A DNA stretch of 64,000 nucleotides from Gelatoporia subvermispora B. Lineage: Eukaryota > Basidiomycota > Agaricomycetes > Polyporales > Gelatoporiaceae. A program made the translations under genes and the position numbers. The stretch lies in NCBI GenBank assembly GCA_000320605.2, contig KB445792.1, forward strand, positions 501,581 to 565,580, read 5' to 3'. Positions within the stretch are counted from its first letter, which is position 1, and each line of letters starts with the position of its first letter. The notes beneath the pieces were generated by a model. It made no database searches, was not told where the DNA came from, and saw nothing but the letters and a program-made list of their open reading frames with translations. Shown here piece by piece: positions 24,610 through 35,605 of this stretch.

Positions 24610-25421
24610 ATGATGTCTCTCTTCGTTCGTCTCTCGCCGCGTCCTAGCGCAGCTCGTCTCCTCTGCCGTCCCTTTTTTACGTTGCCGGATCTTTCGTCTA
24701 TTTCTCCCTTCTCTGGTTCAAATGGAAACAATCAAGATGTGCAAACATACCACGAGCGGAAGATTCTCCCGTATGTGACTCGGCAGCCACTAGACGCGAC
24801 CGTCTGACCGGTCTTGATCATGACCAGCTATTCTCAGAAACAAATGTACAACGTAGTTGCTGATACGAGTTCTTATCCAAAGTTCCTACCTTTCTGCACG
24901 TCCGCACGCATTCTGACCCGTGGGCCTTGTGCAAATACCGCCACCACCACCTCGGGCTTACCCCAACCGGGTACCATGGACGTGGAACTTACTGTCGGGT
25001 TCATGTCGTTAACGGAGACCTACGTTAGCAAAGTGACATGTAACCCGTACGAGTCGCTAGAGGTCAGGGTGTTACTGTCGAAGTTATTATTATCCAGCAC
25101 TGACCATGAGTCGTGAAGGTCGCCGCCTCGTCGTCTACTCCGCTATTCAAAACCCTTAACACCATCTGGCGCTTCCAACCTGCTTCCCCACAATCCCCGC
25201 ATCCCACTAATCAGGTGCCTGTGGGACTGCCACTAGCACCGCGGGATGCTTCCGACAGAAGTGATGCTGGCCCAACACTTGTTACCCTCGATTTGGCTTT
25301 TGCCTTCACAAATCCCATGCATAACGCACTCGCTGCGACAGTCTTCGGTCAAGTGTCAAAACTAATCGTCAAGGCGTTTGAGGAACGGCTAGTGCAGCTT
25401 TATGGCACTGGCGAACAATAG
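24610..25421 (+). CDS. COQ10: coenzyme Q-binding protein COQ10
   Basis: A mitochondrial START-fold protein that binds ubiquinone and is needed for its efficient use in respiration. Exons 24610-24770, 24828-25062 and 25119-25421 give 232 residues with frame kept at both junctions. The first exon encodes a basic, Arg-rich leader typical of a mitochondrial presequence, then YHERKILP. The second exon continues with YSQKQMYNVVADTSSYPKFL, the family signature, and CTSARIL. The third gives STPLFKTLNTIWRFQP and the C-terminal helix FGQVSKLIVKAFEERLVQLYG. Two adjacent ATGs occur at 24610 and 24613; the first is annotated. Intact. Confidence 0.95.
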
Positions 25422-28136
25422 ACTATCACCAGTATCTACGCAGTCCTTACGCGTGCATGTATTTCCGCTACTTTCGGACAACCCCAAACAATGTTATGGA
25501 TATCCAACGTACCCGTTTGGGCTTCCGTCTGAATCTCCCTCGTACAAGGAGTGGGTGACCAGATGCCACGGCGGACCTAAAAAAGATCTGCGATTTAGTT
25601 GTGCTTGTTCCTGATCAATACATCCTTAGCGCGCGCGATAAACATGCGCTCAGACTGCAGCTGACGGAGCTCATGACGTTGGTGCGAACACGACGCAAAT
25701 GTCGACACTCATACTAAATTGGGACCTAAGAACAGCAATGAGCAGCAATGAGATCTATTCCACTCAGGACGCCGTCAACGTGTAGTGCATCACAAGGTCA
25801 GAGGACTATGAACCGAGACCTCCACCCAATACACCATCCTGTGCGAATCAGAAACTATAACACATTCGTGATCAGATACCCTAATCGCATGATATTAGGT
25901 TTGTACGTACCTCCGCAACATCGGACTAGGCCACAGCCACTCTACTTCCGCTTCGTGACGGGCTGCTGGAGGAGCTCGGCGCAGGTCGCTGGAAAACCTG
26001 AGATCCACGCCACCAGAGTATCAGTGTGTGTGCTAAGCTAGATATAGAGGACAGCTTACCCCAAGCGAGGCCGTCGGTCAGCCTTACAAGAAGCGATGGA
26101 AGACGGATGGCAGTGGGCTACTCGTTACGTTCGGAGATCGACTCGTCTAGAGGCAGGCGTCAGCTTGAGTGCGAACAGGACGAGGCACAAGAACGTATGC
26201 ACTCACACTTGACGCGTCGAGTGGAACGAGGCCGCTGGGTCGTCTGAATCACATCCTTCGAGATTTTATACGTTTCCGCGCGCTCTAGACGGGCCGCATC
26301 ACCCCGTATTGATCATGATAATCTGCGGAGAGATGCACATGTCCGAGCGGTGAACGTTGGCGATTCCGCGATGAGCAATGACCGGCGGTAATGACTCGGT
26401 GATTCCGAAGGGGGCCCTTGGCACCCTTGACGTACTGATGTGCCGTATAGGACCGAGCGTCCCAGGCCGTCTAGAAAGAAAGTACCAGGGACGCCACAAG
26501 GCGCTTGACACGAACCCACAACGGATTACACTGCCGTGCATGGTAGGATACGCGGCTCCGACAACGGTGGTTGGCCGGCTGCATGCCACCGATGCGCCCT
26601 TGCTGCTTAGCCACCCTGGTCCATGCATATTCGTGGTGTGTCAGTGATAGATCCATCCGATGTTAGTCCCACATGACCGATAGTAGATTGCGCAGTGGAG
26701 ACCGCTCGCGAGGGCGACCTTGTTGCCACAAACCATGCCGGATGTGGCTCACACTGTCCGAGTCTCCGAACACCACGGCGGCCGCGGTCCGCATGCAATC
26801 TACCCCTAGACACAAGACAAGAGGTACGAGTGAACCAGCAATGCTACCCGCGAAGCTCTGCGACAGCGCTGATCGTAATCGAAACCAGGGTCCTGGCAAC
26901 ATACCGCTGATACGCCTCTTCTATGTTCGCGATGCCTGGACCCGAGGAGATGATCTATGTCCAGACTCTGTCGAACGAACGGCCCGCATGGAAGTCAATA
27001 CAACGTTGCGCCTTCGAAAATATGGCAAAAACGTCCAAGGAAATACTTCAGCCATTTGCAGAAAGAAGAGTGACCCTTAAGAGTAAGATTCATTCTAGTG
27101 AGTGGACGGAGGTCGCTTACGTCCACAGTATTCGCGAATCGGTGCGTTCTATTCGATGACACCCTACGACCAGGTCTTCGGACCGAGCATTGAGCGGCAG
27201 GAGACCGTATTTGGCCAATGACACGTCGGAGAGGAGTGGCTAAATCAAAGTGAAGAACTCAGAACAATGCACAGTGGAAAAGCGACGGCCCCGCAGTTGC
27301 CGGGCATCCCAAATTGAGCCCCAGGATCGAGACACCATCGTTTTCTAGCACAGTCCACATTTGCGTCAACGTTCATCCGCTGCCGCGCGGGGGAGCGGGC
27401 TTCCGTGGCGTAAAGCAAGTCCGCATGTGACAGGGAGCATCCCGTGAAGCAAGAGAGGTTTGACTGTCTCAGATACGGCCATCTTGCGGGGCTAGTAGAA
27501 GTCCGAGGAAGCCTAGGCCGAGAGTCACTGCGGCGAAACTCGACGGAAGCAATGGGGTCGTCGGCATTGCAACGCATGTAGCCGTGAACTGCAAACTTTG
27601 ACCGCGATAGATAACGCGAGTCAAATGCCCGTAATATGTGTGCATCTGGAAGAAAGTCACCTTCCTGCAGCCAACGTTCTTGGTCAGGACGGCAGTATAT
27701 GTTGAATGGAACCCACGTAGATCGTCTAAAAGTGAAGCAGCCTAGTCTCGTGATCAGGGTCTCAAGAAGCACCTATGCAGCACGGTGGGCAGCGCTCAGG
27801 GCGTCTTCTGGCGACCCACGGGCATCTATTTTCGAGGGCAAGATCAGAATAGGGGTATGGAATTCTGGAAGGATTTGAATAACCTACCTCAGTAAAGAAA
27901 TTGCGCCGCTCTCACACGTGTGATCACTCAAGTCGCCTGCAGCCAAAATCGAGTGATTGAAACGTCGCACCGACATTCGTACAAACAACAAGCAATAGCT
28001 GATAAATAGAGCGGTAGGTAACAAGAGCCCAGGGCATCATCATTCAGAGCACAGCGAATTGCGACAAGGCCTATCAGCTCCTTCGTATGGACAGTCATGG
28101 ATATCGAGATGGGATTGACCAGTTCAAGCGACGTAA
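25422..28136. other. 2.7-kb gap, no gene established
   Basis: No frame matches a family I know. Frames of 80-175 codons occur on both strands, but they lack coding texture. The minus-strand stretch 27245-27880 is the most gene-like, with possible fragments separated by stops, and could be an old gene relic. The direct repeat AGCAGCAATG occurs twice in tandem at 25734-25752. No terminal repeats or transposase motifs were seen. Confidence 0.4.
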
Positions 28137-28873
28137 TCAGCGTTTTCGGGGCAGTCCCGTGCAATCTATACGGTTGTCAAATCTGAAATCCCTGATGAAC
28201 ATGGCTGCATCACTCACGTGGCCCTCCTGCTGGCACTTGTAACAAGTCTTGCTCTTGTTAGGGTTGCCTGCAGCTGCGCCGTCTGCCACAGTCCCAGGGG
28301 GAGCTAGACAGTCCCTGGAAAGAGGATGAAAAAGAGAAATGCTGTCACAATACAGCCAGAACAACGCACCTAGCCATGTGGTTAGGACCGCCACAGCGGT
28401 AGCACTTCACAGGCGGAAGCGCGGAGGTGTTGAGGGCACGTCCAACAGGGGGAGCGCGAGAGGCAAAGCCGCCAGCGGCATTAGGACAGTTGCGTGCAAT
28501 GTGACCGAAGCGGCCGCAGTTCTATGAAGGATGGTGAGGCGAGTGAAAGGTGTGAAGAGCTTGGCATTCTTACGTAGCACTTCTGGTTGTGGTTGTTATT
28601 GTTGACCCGCAAGCTCGGGCACTCAGCCTGGATATGGCCTACACCACCGCAGGAGTAACACTGCTTTGCGGCAACGGAGCGAGGGGACGGGCAAGCGTTT
28701 GACTCATGCCCGGGCTGGCGACAGTTGTAGCACAGGCGCTGCTCCGACGTGCAGTTCTCCGCAATATGACCGACTGTGGCAAAGTTTCAAACGATATTGG
28801 GGACAGCGATGGCAAGTTGCGACGCACGGTTCCCGCACTTGAAACACCCCTTCCGACTGAACTGGTACGCCAT
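28137..28873 (-). CDS. CCHC zinc-knuckle protein (Gis2/Byr3/CNBP type)
   Basis: A small single-stranded nucleic-acid-binding protein related to yeast Gis2, S. pombe Byr3 and animal CNBP, which act in translation control. The start MAYQFSRKGCFKCG is at 28873. Splicing reconstructs six CX2CX4HX4C knuckles, for example CFKCGNLGHIAENC (intron inside), CYNCRQPGHESNAC, CYSCGGVGHIQAEC, CYRCGGPNHMARDC and a final CYKCQQEGHIARDC followed by PENA and stop. Four introns fall in or between knuckles; the last one (about 28160-28210) splits the sixth knuckle and restores its HIARDC half. The total is near 175 residues, normal for the family. Intact. Confidence 0.95.
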
Positions 28874-30333
28874 CTTGACCGAACGACTGCTGAACCTGGG
28901 GACCCTATAGGTCAGGCCGTGCTTATAACTGGCGTCGACTGGCTTGTCACCACTCACCTCGCTTCTACCCTCTACCAACTAACCCTATTCTTTCCTTCCC
29001 TCCTCCTGCTTTAGGATTAGGACGACAGACTGAGCTGGCGAGATGAGATTAGTGATAAAGCCCGCATGGCGGTGAGCGTGATAGCGGCCCGTCAGCCGGC
29101 CCTAAACCACCCACACTTTGCCAATTCGAATCCAATGTTGTTGGCCTCGACGAGCTGTTGATTCTCACTTCCACATACATCCATAACTCTGCTACGACGT
29201 ACTGGAGTGCATTAATCTGCTGCAGTATGGTACAAGTTTGCTAGTGATTTCACACCCCATTTTAGGCAACTGTCTTGTATCTGTCGTTCCTGCACACCGT
29301 GATTCTTTGAATTGCTCACACTGGGGACACACGAGAGCTAGTACGACTCGCTGCCAGATCACTTGGCCTCGAAGGAAGCTCTCGCGGTTAATATCCTATT
29401 GAGTAATATCTTTGCCCATGTTGGGGGAGCCTGTCAGAACACGCTTACAAAATGATTCTCAGAGCAAATGTCGAGGCAGTTCCACCAGCTGCCCGTGACA
29501 TTCGCATGGCATCCTTTGTGTTAGTTCAATAACAATCCTCCTCCAAAACTCTTCGACTTGCGGTGGCGCAGTGCTAGCATTACTCATAAACCAGGGTTTC
29601 TCGGGATCATGACAAGCATACATACTAGTGCCCCCTTTGGTTCTCGGTCATTGTAGTGCTCGCAGCCGTGACTTGCAGGCTTGCATCGTACATATCATTC
29701 CTTCTGACGTCGGCTGCCGGCGTAGTTCACATCAAGCATTGCGATTCCTACATGCACTGGTCGGTTGCGCCGGATCGTAGCTTCCCCGTCTCCCCCCATT
29801 CGCCTTACCGTACGCGTATATAGCCATGGTGTGCCAGTATTCGGCGCTGCAATCCTGATTTAATACTTCTATATGATTCCTCGCCCGAACAACGTCTGTG
29901 CACTGCTGCAACGTTCCCTGAATTCAGGTTAATCATGCCAATCAGGTACAAGCGTTGGACCAGCAAAGCAAGCGATTGCGTGCTTGTGGATCGTGGTGTG
30001 GCAGGATTAGCGCTGGCGAACAGTATACAAGACGCCATGTTGTCTCTCCTCGACCAGATCGCTCGCTCGAGCTGCTGGAGTCCCTAATGCGATTGAGTGG
30101 CTGTCTACTTGCCCCTGGCCATGGGAATGTGATCTTTTTTTGATCCAAGGCTTATCTCTTTCCACGCGGTGAGGGAGTCGGAGATGCTGAGTCACCTCAC
30201 CAATACAGCTGGCTACCGCCTGCGTTATATGCCGATTGTCAGCCAGCAGCGGCGCAGCGAGTCTTTTTGATCACCTCTTCGTCCTGTTCGCAGTGCACCG
30301 TGCACATCTCTCTCCAACATCCAACAGACTATC
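28874..30333. other. divergent intergenic region
   Basis: About 1.46 kb between the zinc-knuckle gene (minus) and the aminotransferase gene (plus). The first 120 bases on the plus side are pyrimidine-rich, consistent with a zinc-knuckle leader. The rest has no coding texture. No repeats or structured RNA were recognised. Confidence 0.45.
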
Positions 30334-32526
30334 ATGGCTCAGGAAAAGCGAGAGAAAGCGATTGACTTGTCGCACCATCTGTCTGAGCTCTCGAAGAAGC
30401 GACAGACCTCCCCGTTGAAGGGATTGGCGAAGTACTTCGGGCGTCCGGGTCTGATAAGCCTCGCTGGTGGTGCGACTACTTTCATACCTTCAGATTTGCT
30501 TCGGATGGCTGAGATGTTTGCTAGGCATGCCCAGCGAGGCCTACTTCCCGTTCGCGAACATTGGAGGCGACGGTACGCCATAATGTGGAAGTTGTTAGAG
30601 CTCAATCTCAAGACTTGTCCTGCAGCTCTGATCCCAGAGTCCTTCGCTGTGAAGGCTGACGAGCAGGAGTCATCCGTGTCATGGTTCTGGAAGCTGTTTG
30701 GAAAGCCGAAGGAGAGGACGAATCCGATTACCGTTCCAAAGTTCCCTACTAAGCCTGACGAGATCAATCTCGCGGTTGCTCTGCAATACGGCATGTCTAC
30801 CGGCCTTCCGCAGCTGCAGAAGTTCATCGACGAATTCATTGCGAAGGTGTACCAGCCGGCTTACTCTAACTGTGAGTCCTTGGTGCAGACGGGCAACACG
30901 GACGGGTGGTCGCGCGCGATGCAAACGTTGTGCAACCCGGGAGAGATGATCTTGACGGAGGATTGGACGTACCCCTCCGCCCTTGCTTCTGCCCGGCCAT
31001 TTGGTATTGAGCCGGTACCTGTCCCAATGGACAAGGAGGGAATGAAGAGCGATGAGCTCCGTAAGGTGCTCGCGGAGTGGGATGAGAAAGCTCGTGGCGC
31101 CAAACGGTCAGTCCAGACATAATCTCTTCTCTGCGAGTGCGATTGTTCAAGAGTTCATATAACAGTCCCCATGTGATGTACACCGTTCCCGTCGGGCAGA
31201 ACCCCAGTGGTGCAGTGAGTGACGTTCCACATGAAGGTTTGTATTGTAGCGCTGAGCAGTCTTGCAGACAATGGGTGCCGAGCGGAAGAAGGAGATCTAC
31301 GACATTTGCGTCGAGTATGGTACGTAAACTCTACTGATGCTCGTCGTAATGGGACCTAACATGTGTGATTTCTAAGACGTCATCATTGTCGAGGACGACC
31401 CGTATTTCTTCCTGCAGATGGGCGAATACAAGCCTAAGTCAATTAGGGATCAACAGTCTGCTGCTACGGAAAGCGACGACCAATTCCTCGCTAACCTTGC
31501 CCCTTCCTTTGTCAAGTGAGCTCATTTGTATGTCTGTGACGTTACGGATACTGACGTGCCACAAGATTCGATTACCAGGGCCGTGTCATTCGCTTGGACA
31601 CATTCTCCAAGGCAAGCGCATTTTCTGTCACCATGATTCTCCGATTTCTAATTGTGTGGCTTATAGTACATTGCACCTGGTTCTCGTCTCGGTTTCTTTA
31701 CGTGCAACCCCATGTTCTCAGAGAGGCTGCAGCGCCAGGGTGAGACGTCTACCCAAGCGCCTTGTGGTTTCGGTCAGGTACGAGGGCGAACAACTGACAC
31801 CAACCGGATTGATGCTGAACTCGAAGTCGTGCAGTCGTTGATCGCCCAGCTGCTGACGACATGGAAGTTCAACGGCTACGCCCGGTGGCTGCACGGTCAG
31901 TAGCCTTTCTGTTGGCACCTGACGGATGGGCTCTGACATTTCTGTCCACAGGATTGGCAACGCAGTACACTGATAGGCGCAATTTCTTCGTCGACTGCTT
32001 TGCCGAGGAGTTCCACCTTCAGCTTACCACCGGAGCGCAAGGAGCATGGGAAGGTTGCGCTGTTTATGCGGCATCCCCGAAGCCCAGGGGAAATGCCATG
32101 TCCGAGAAGTACTCCGTTGGCACCAAGATGTTTAGCTTCGTCCCTCCGACGTCCGGCATGTTCCTCTGGGTCAGTTTTGTGTCCTTGTGCTCCAGTTACA
32201 TCTCCTGAATTTTAGAACAGATTAACATGCACTTCGAGAACCACCCCTCGATCCAATCGGAGCCAGAGGAGACCCTCGAGATGAAGTTGTGGACGAAGAT
32301 TGCCGACGCCGGTGTCCTGATTGCCCCGGGCTGGTACTTTGCTGCGAACGATGACATCCCGGAGGCCGGCCACGGACACTTCCGCATCAGCTTCAGTAAT
32401 GCAGAGGTGCGCTCTCCATTAACTGAGATGTGGGGTGAAGCTGAGATCTCTGCCCAGTTCCCTGACCTCAAGAAAGCTGTCCAAATTTTCTCAAAAGTCA
32501 CCCGTGAGTTCTTTGAGGAGCAGTAG
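30334..32526 (+). CDS. Aro8-like PLP-dependent aromatic/2-aminoadipate aminotransferase
   Basis: A fold-type I aminotransferase (class I/II) of the fungal Aro8/kynurenine-aminotransferase group, which moves amino groups between aromatic amino acids or 2-aminoadipate and 2-oxo acids. About nine introns were followed and all restore frame. Markers: LISLAGG then a short-exon AYFPFANIGGD; the long first domain; YTVPVGQNPSGA (PLP-proximal Asn); VIIVEDDPYFFLQ; the Schiff-base lysine in DTFSKYIAPGSRLG; and the C-terminal GMFLWINMHFE and GHFRISFSNAEFPDL. It ends SKVTREFFEEQ. The length is about 540 residues, normal for Aro8. Substrate cannot be assigned by eye. No targeting sequence is obvious, so it is likely cytosolic. 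Confidence 0.92.
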
Positions 32527-32822
32527 GGTGATGTGTCATGTCTCTCGTGCGTGGATGTATTTTATGGGTATAGTGGATAGACGATGTACTTATATTGCAC
32601 GATGGTCTCTTGTCATGTCTGCCAGTCTGTACTCTGGAGACGGCAAGTCAATTGGCCGAACACTCGGCCCGCTGACGTAACACCAATGAGTGACAGCGGA
32701 GATACAATCTCGCCAGTGCAGATTTGTCGGAGTTTAAAGTATGGTTGGGACGGAGCCTGGGAATCGCGTTCAAGCCTGCCCTCATCGCGTTCAGCCCACC
32801 CTAAACAACCGCGTCCAGCGCG

Positions 32823-35156
32823 ATGTCGACTGACGTACAGTCCTCGCTGTCCCTTGATATCCAGCGAGCTCTGCAGCAGGCCGTCGGTGATGCAAACAAT
32901 GCAGCGAACATCGCGAAGAAGAAGGGCAAACGCCCTCGCGATGAAGATACCCCTGATACGGAGGACTACGGCAAGGTGAAGAAGAAGAAAAAGAGCAAGT
33001 CTCCGCCTGACGTTGCCTCTACTTCCGCTGTGCTGCATTCTGTTCCGGTCCCTGAATCAGCAGTCACCCAAACCTGCGTTGATCCTCAGCAAACAACAGG
33101 CGACGGGAAAGTCAAGAAGAGAAGGAAGAAGAACAAAGGCAAGGAGCGCGAGCAAGACGTAACGCCTCCACAGGTAGAGATGGCGCCGGCTATGCCTGCG
33201 GATCTGCCCACCTCTTCTGCAGATTTCCTGTCTGCCGTCGTTGCTGCTGCTTCTGCGACGCAGGACCAACACATGCCTGCGGACAACATGCATTTCGACC
33301 AGTCGGCTGCCCCGTTCATGGGCTATGCACCTGATGGGTTCGTACCGTACCCGTACCCGCATCCGCCGCCGCCTTTTGGCCATCCTCAGCATCCTCCTCC
33401 TATGTACCATGACCCAGGACTTGGAATCCCTGACTTGAACTTCGCCTCCTCAGAGGATCTCTTGCGCAGTCTCCAGGACTTTGATCTCTCGAAGGTGGTC
33501 AATGTTTTGAAGACCCTGGGTGAAGCTGCTGCCGCTGCCAATCTTAATCTGAATGGCCAGCCTTTATACATGCCCCCGCCTCCTCCGGTACCTCAGGGTC
33601 CGCCGCCCGTCAAGCAGAATCCAGTGGGATCGGATACCATCTTGGGCGTCAAGAGATTCACTCCGGGTGGCCCATCAACCTCAGATGTGTTTCCTTCCGA
33701 AGAGGTAGAGAATCCCGAGCATGCTCATATGCTCGCAAATGTATGGATGAATGCAGCAAAGTTGGCTGAGATGGTGAAGAAAGAAGGTATGAGTGGTGCT
33801 TGTACAATGTGATGGTTTATCCTGAGTCGGCGACATAGGGCTTGTCTACAAGAAGGGAAAATTCTCTGCTATTGAGGAGGCACAGTTGACCGCTGCGATC
33901 GAGAACTACCGTGCTGTGCGTATTGTCTCTCACCCGGTCACTGAGCGCTTCGATGACCTCGACCTTGCAGACCAAAGGCCTGTCGCAAGAGGACTTGAGT
34001 AACATCATCTTCTCCAAAGATCGTGGGCGTGACACATTCTGGCCTGAGATCAGTAAGTCGTACACACGGTGTATCTAGAACAACTGCATGCTGACAGTGC
34101 AATCCTATCAGCCTCGGCCGTGCCTCTTCGTCCTATCATCGCCGTCTATCACCACGTCCGTCGAGCTTATCATCCTCTTAAGGGACAAGGGAAGTGGATG
34201 CCATCTGAGGATGCACTTCTCCTTCAGTGAGTATACCTACCTATAATGAGGTCCCTCCAAGTGTCGACCATGTCGCAGGGCTGTCGCCGAGTTGGGCCAG
34301 CAATGGGAGAAAGTAAGCGAGCGAGTGGGCCGTATGTCCTCCGACTGCCGTGATAGGTATCGGAATCACCTGCAAAACCGCGAAGTCCGTCGGAACGGTG
34401 AGTCTATCATGGATCGGATACCAGCTGCATTCTGACCGTTCCAATCTAGGTCCTTGGTCGAAGGAAGAGGAGGCCGAACTCACTCGCATCGTCACCGAGA
34501 TGACTGTCGAGCAGGGCAAGGACATGGATAACGACGTCTTCTGGGGTGTCGTCAGTGAACGTATGGGCGGCAGACGCGGCAGACAGCAGTGCAGGATCAA
34601 ATGGTGAGAACATATATCGCATGTACTGTGGCTGATATTGACGCCTATGTCGCAGGACGGATTCGCTCAGTCCCCAGGTCAAGAATATGGGAGAGAAGCC
34701 TCGTTGGGGCCAATTGGACGCATACATCCTCGTGCACAAGTGCGTGTCCTTGTTTGATATGCACACATTGACCTGACACGCTCCACAGAGTTGACTCTCT
34801 GAATGTACGCGATGACAGTGAAATTGATTGGAAGCAATTGCCCGATGAATACTGGAATTCTTGGAGTGCACATCATCTGCAAAGACGCTGGCTCACTATG
34901 AAGAGGGGAATCAAGGGCTATGAAGAGATGGCCCATGCAGGTTAGTGCGCTATCCAACTTGTTGCCTTTCGCTACCTGACAACCCTCTGCAGAGATCATG
35001 GAGATCCTGAAGACGAAGAAGGCGACATCTCTACCGCCTCCCGCTTCTAACCGCAGGAAGAAGACGAAGTTCACCAGCGCCGAAGCTGTAGATGAGGATG
35101 AAGAGGCCAACGTTGAGGCGATGTTGCAAGTAGGATCGAGCAGCAGTGCTATCTAG
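32823..35156 (+). CDS. Reb1/TTF1-like Myb DNA-binding protein
   Basis: A nuclear protein of the Reb1/TTF-I group, whose relatives bind rDNA terminators and other genomic sites. Residues 1-110 contain Lys-rich nuclear localisation clusters (KVKKKKKSK, KVKKRRKKNKGK). A Pro-rich disordered middle follows. A first helical segment (GLVYKKGKFSAIEEAQL) starts the conserved part after an intron at about 33790-33840. Then come SANT/Myb-type repeats: GQGKWMPSEDALLLQAVAEL with WEKVSERVGRMSSDCRDRYR; GPWSKEEEAELTRIV with RRGRQQCRIKW; and a divergent one with WGQLDAYILVHKV and DWKQLPDEYW. It ends in a basic then acidic tail (EDEEANVEAMLQ). Eight or so introns are present. Intact by frame. Confidence 0.88.
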
Positions 35157-35605
35157 GCTGTCGTCGCTACGCCTATTCTACGAATCTACTAGAGTAGATG
35201 TAACAGTGCTTCCTCATCTTTATGTGTATATATCCCCGCCAGGATGCAACAACAGACGTCGAGATAGTGTAACAATAGATATAGCTTGCATCAGATATGG
35301 GGGATGTGCTGAGAGTGAGGAAACGTGGCTTCGACTACACGGCTGGAGCCAGCTCCGCTGAAGCGCCCATCGATGCATATACCTGTCATCGAACCCGTTG
35401 GAGGCCCTCAGGCCTCAGATCTTATTGCTGCCTCTTCTGGCATAAGGGGCGACCTCTTCCGCATCTGCAGAAATTACCTGTTCGTTCTAAGGATCTTCCC
35501 AATCTCTAGAGCTAGCGTGCCCTTGGAGACCGTGACTTGACGCCATAGGCATGACTACTACTGGTCAATTATCTAGAACTTGACCTAACGCCTTGTTCAT
35601 GTGCA
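35157..35605. other. intergenic, promoter of MLH3
   Basis: 449 bases between two tandem plus-strand genes. They include the 3' UTR of the Reb1-like gene and the MLH3 promoter. No gene or TATA element is convincing. Confidence 0.5.

Noticed and set aside
25734..25752. Tandem AGCAGCAATG repeat as a transposon target-site duplication
   Set aside because: The copies are adjacent, with no element between them and no terminal repeats nearby.
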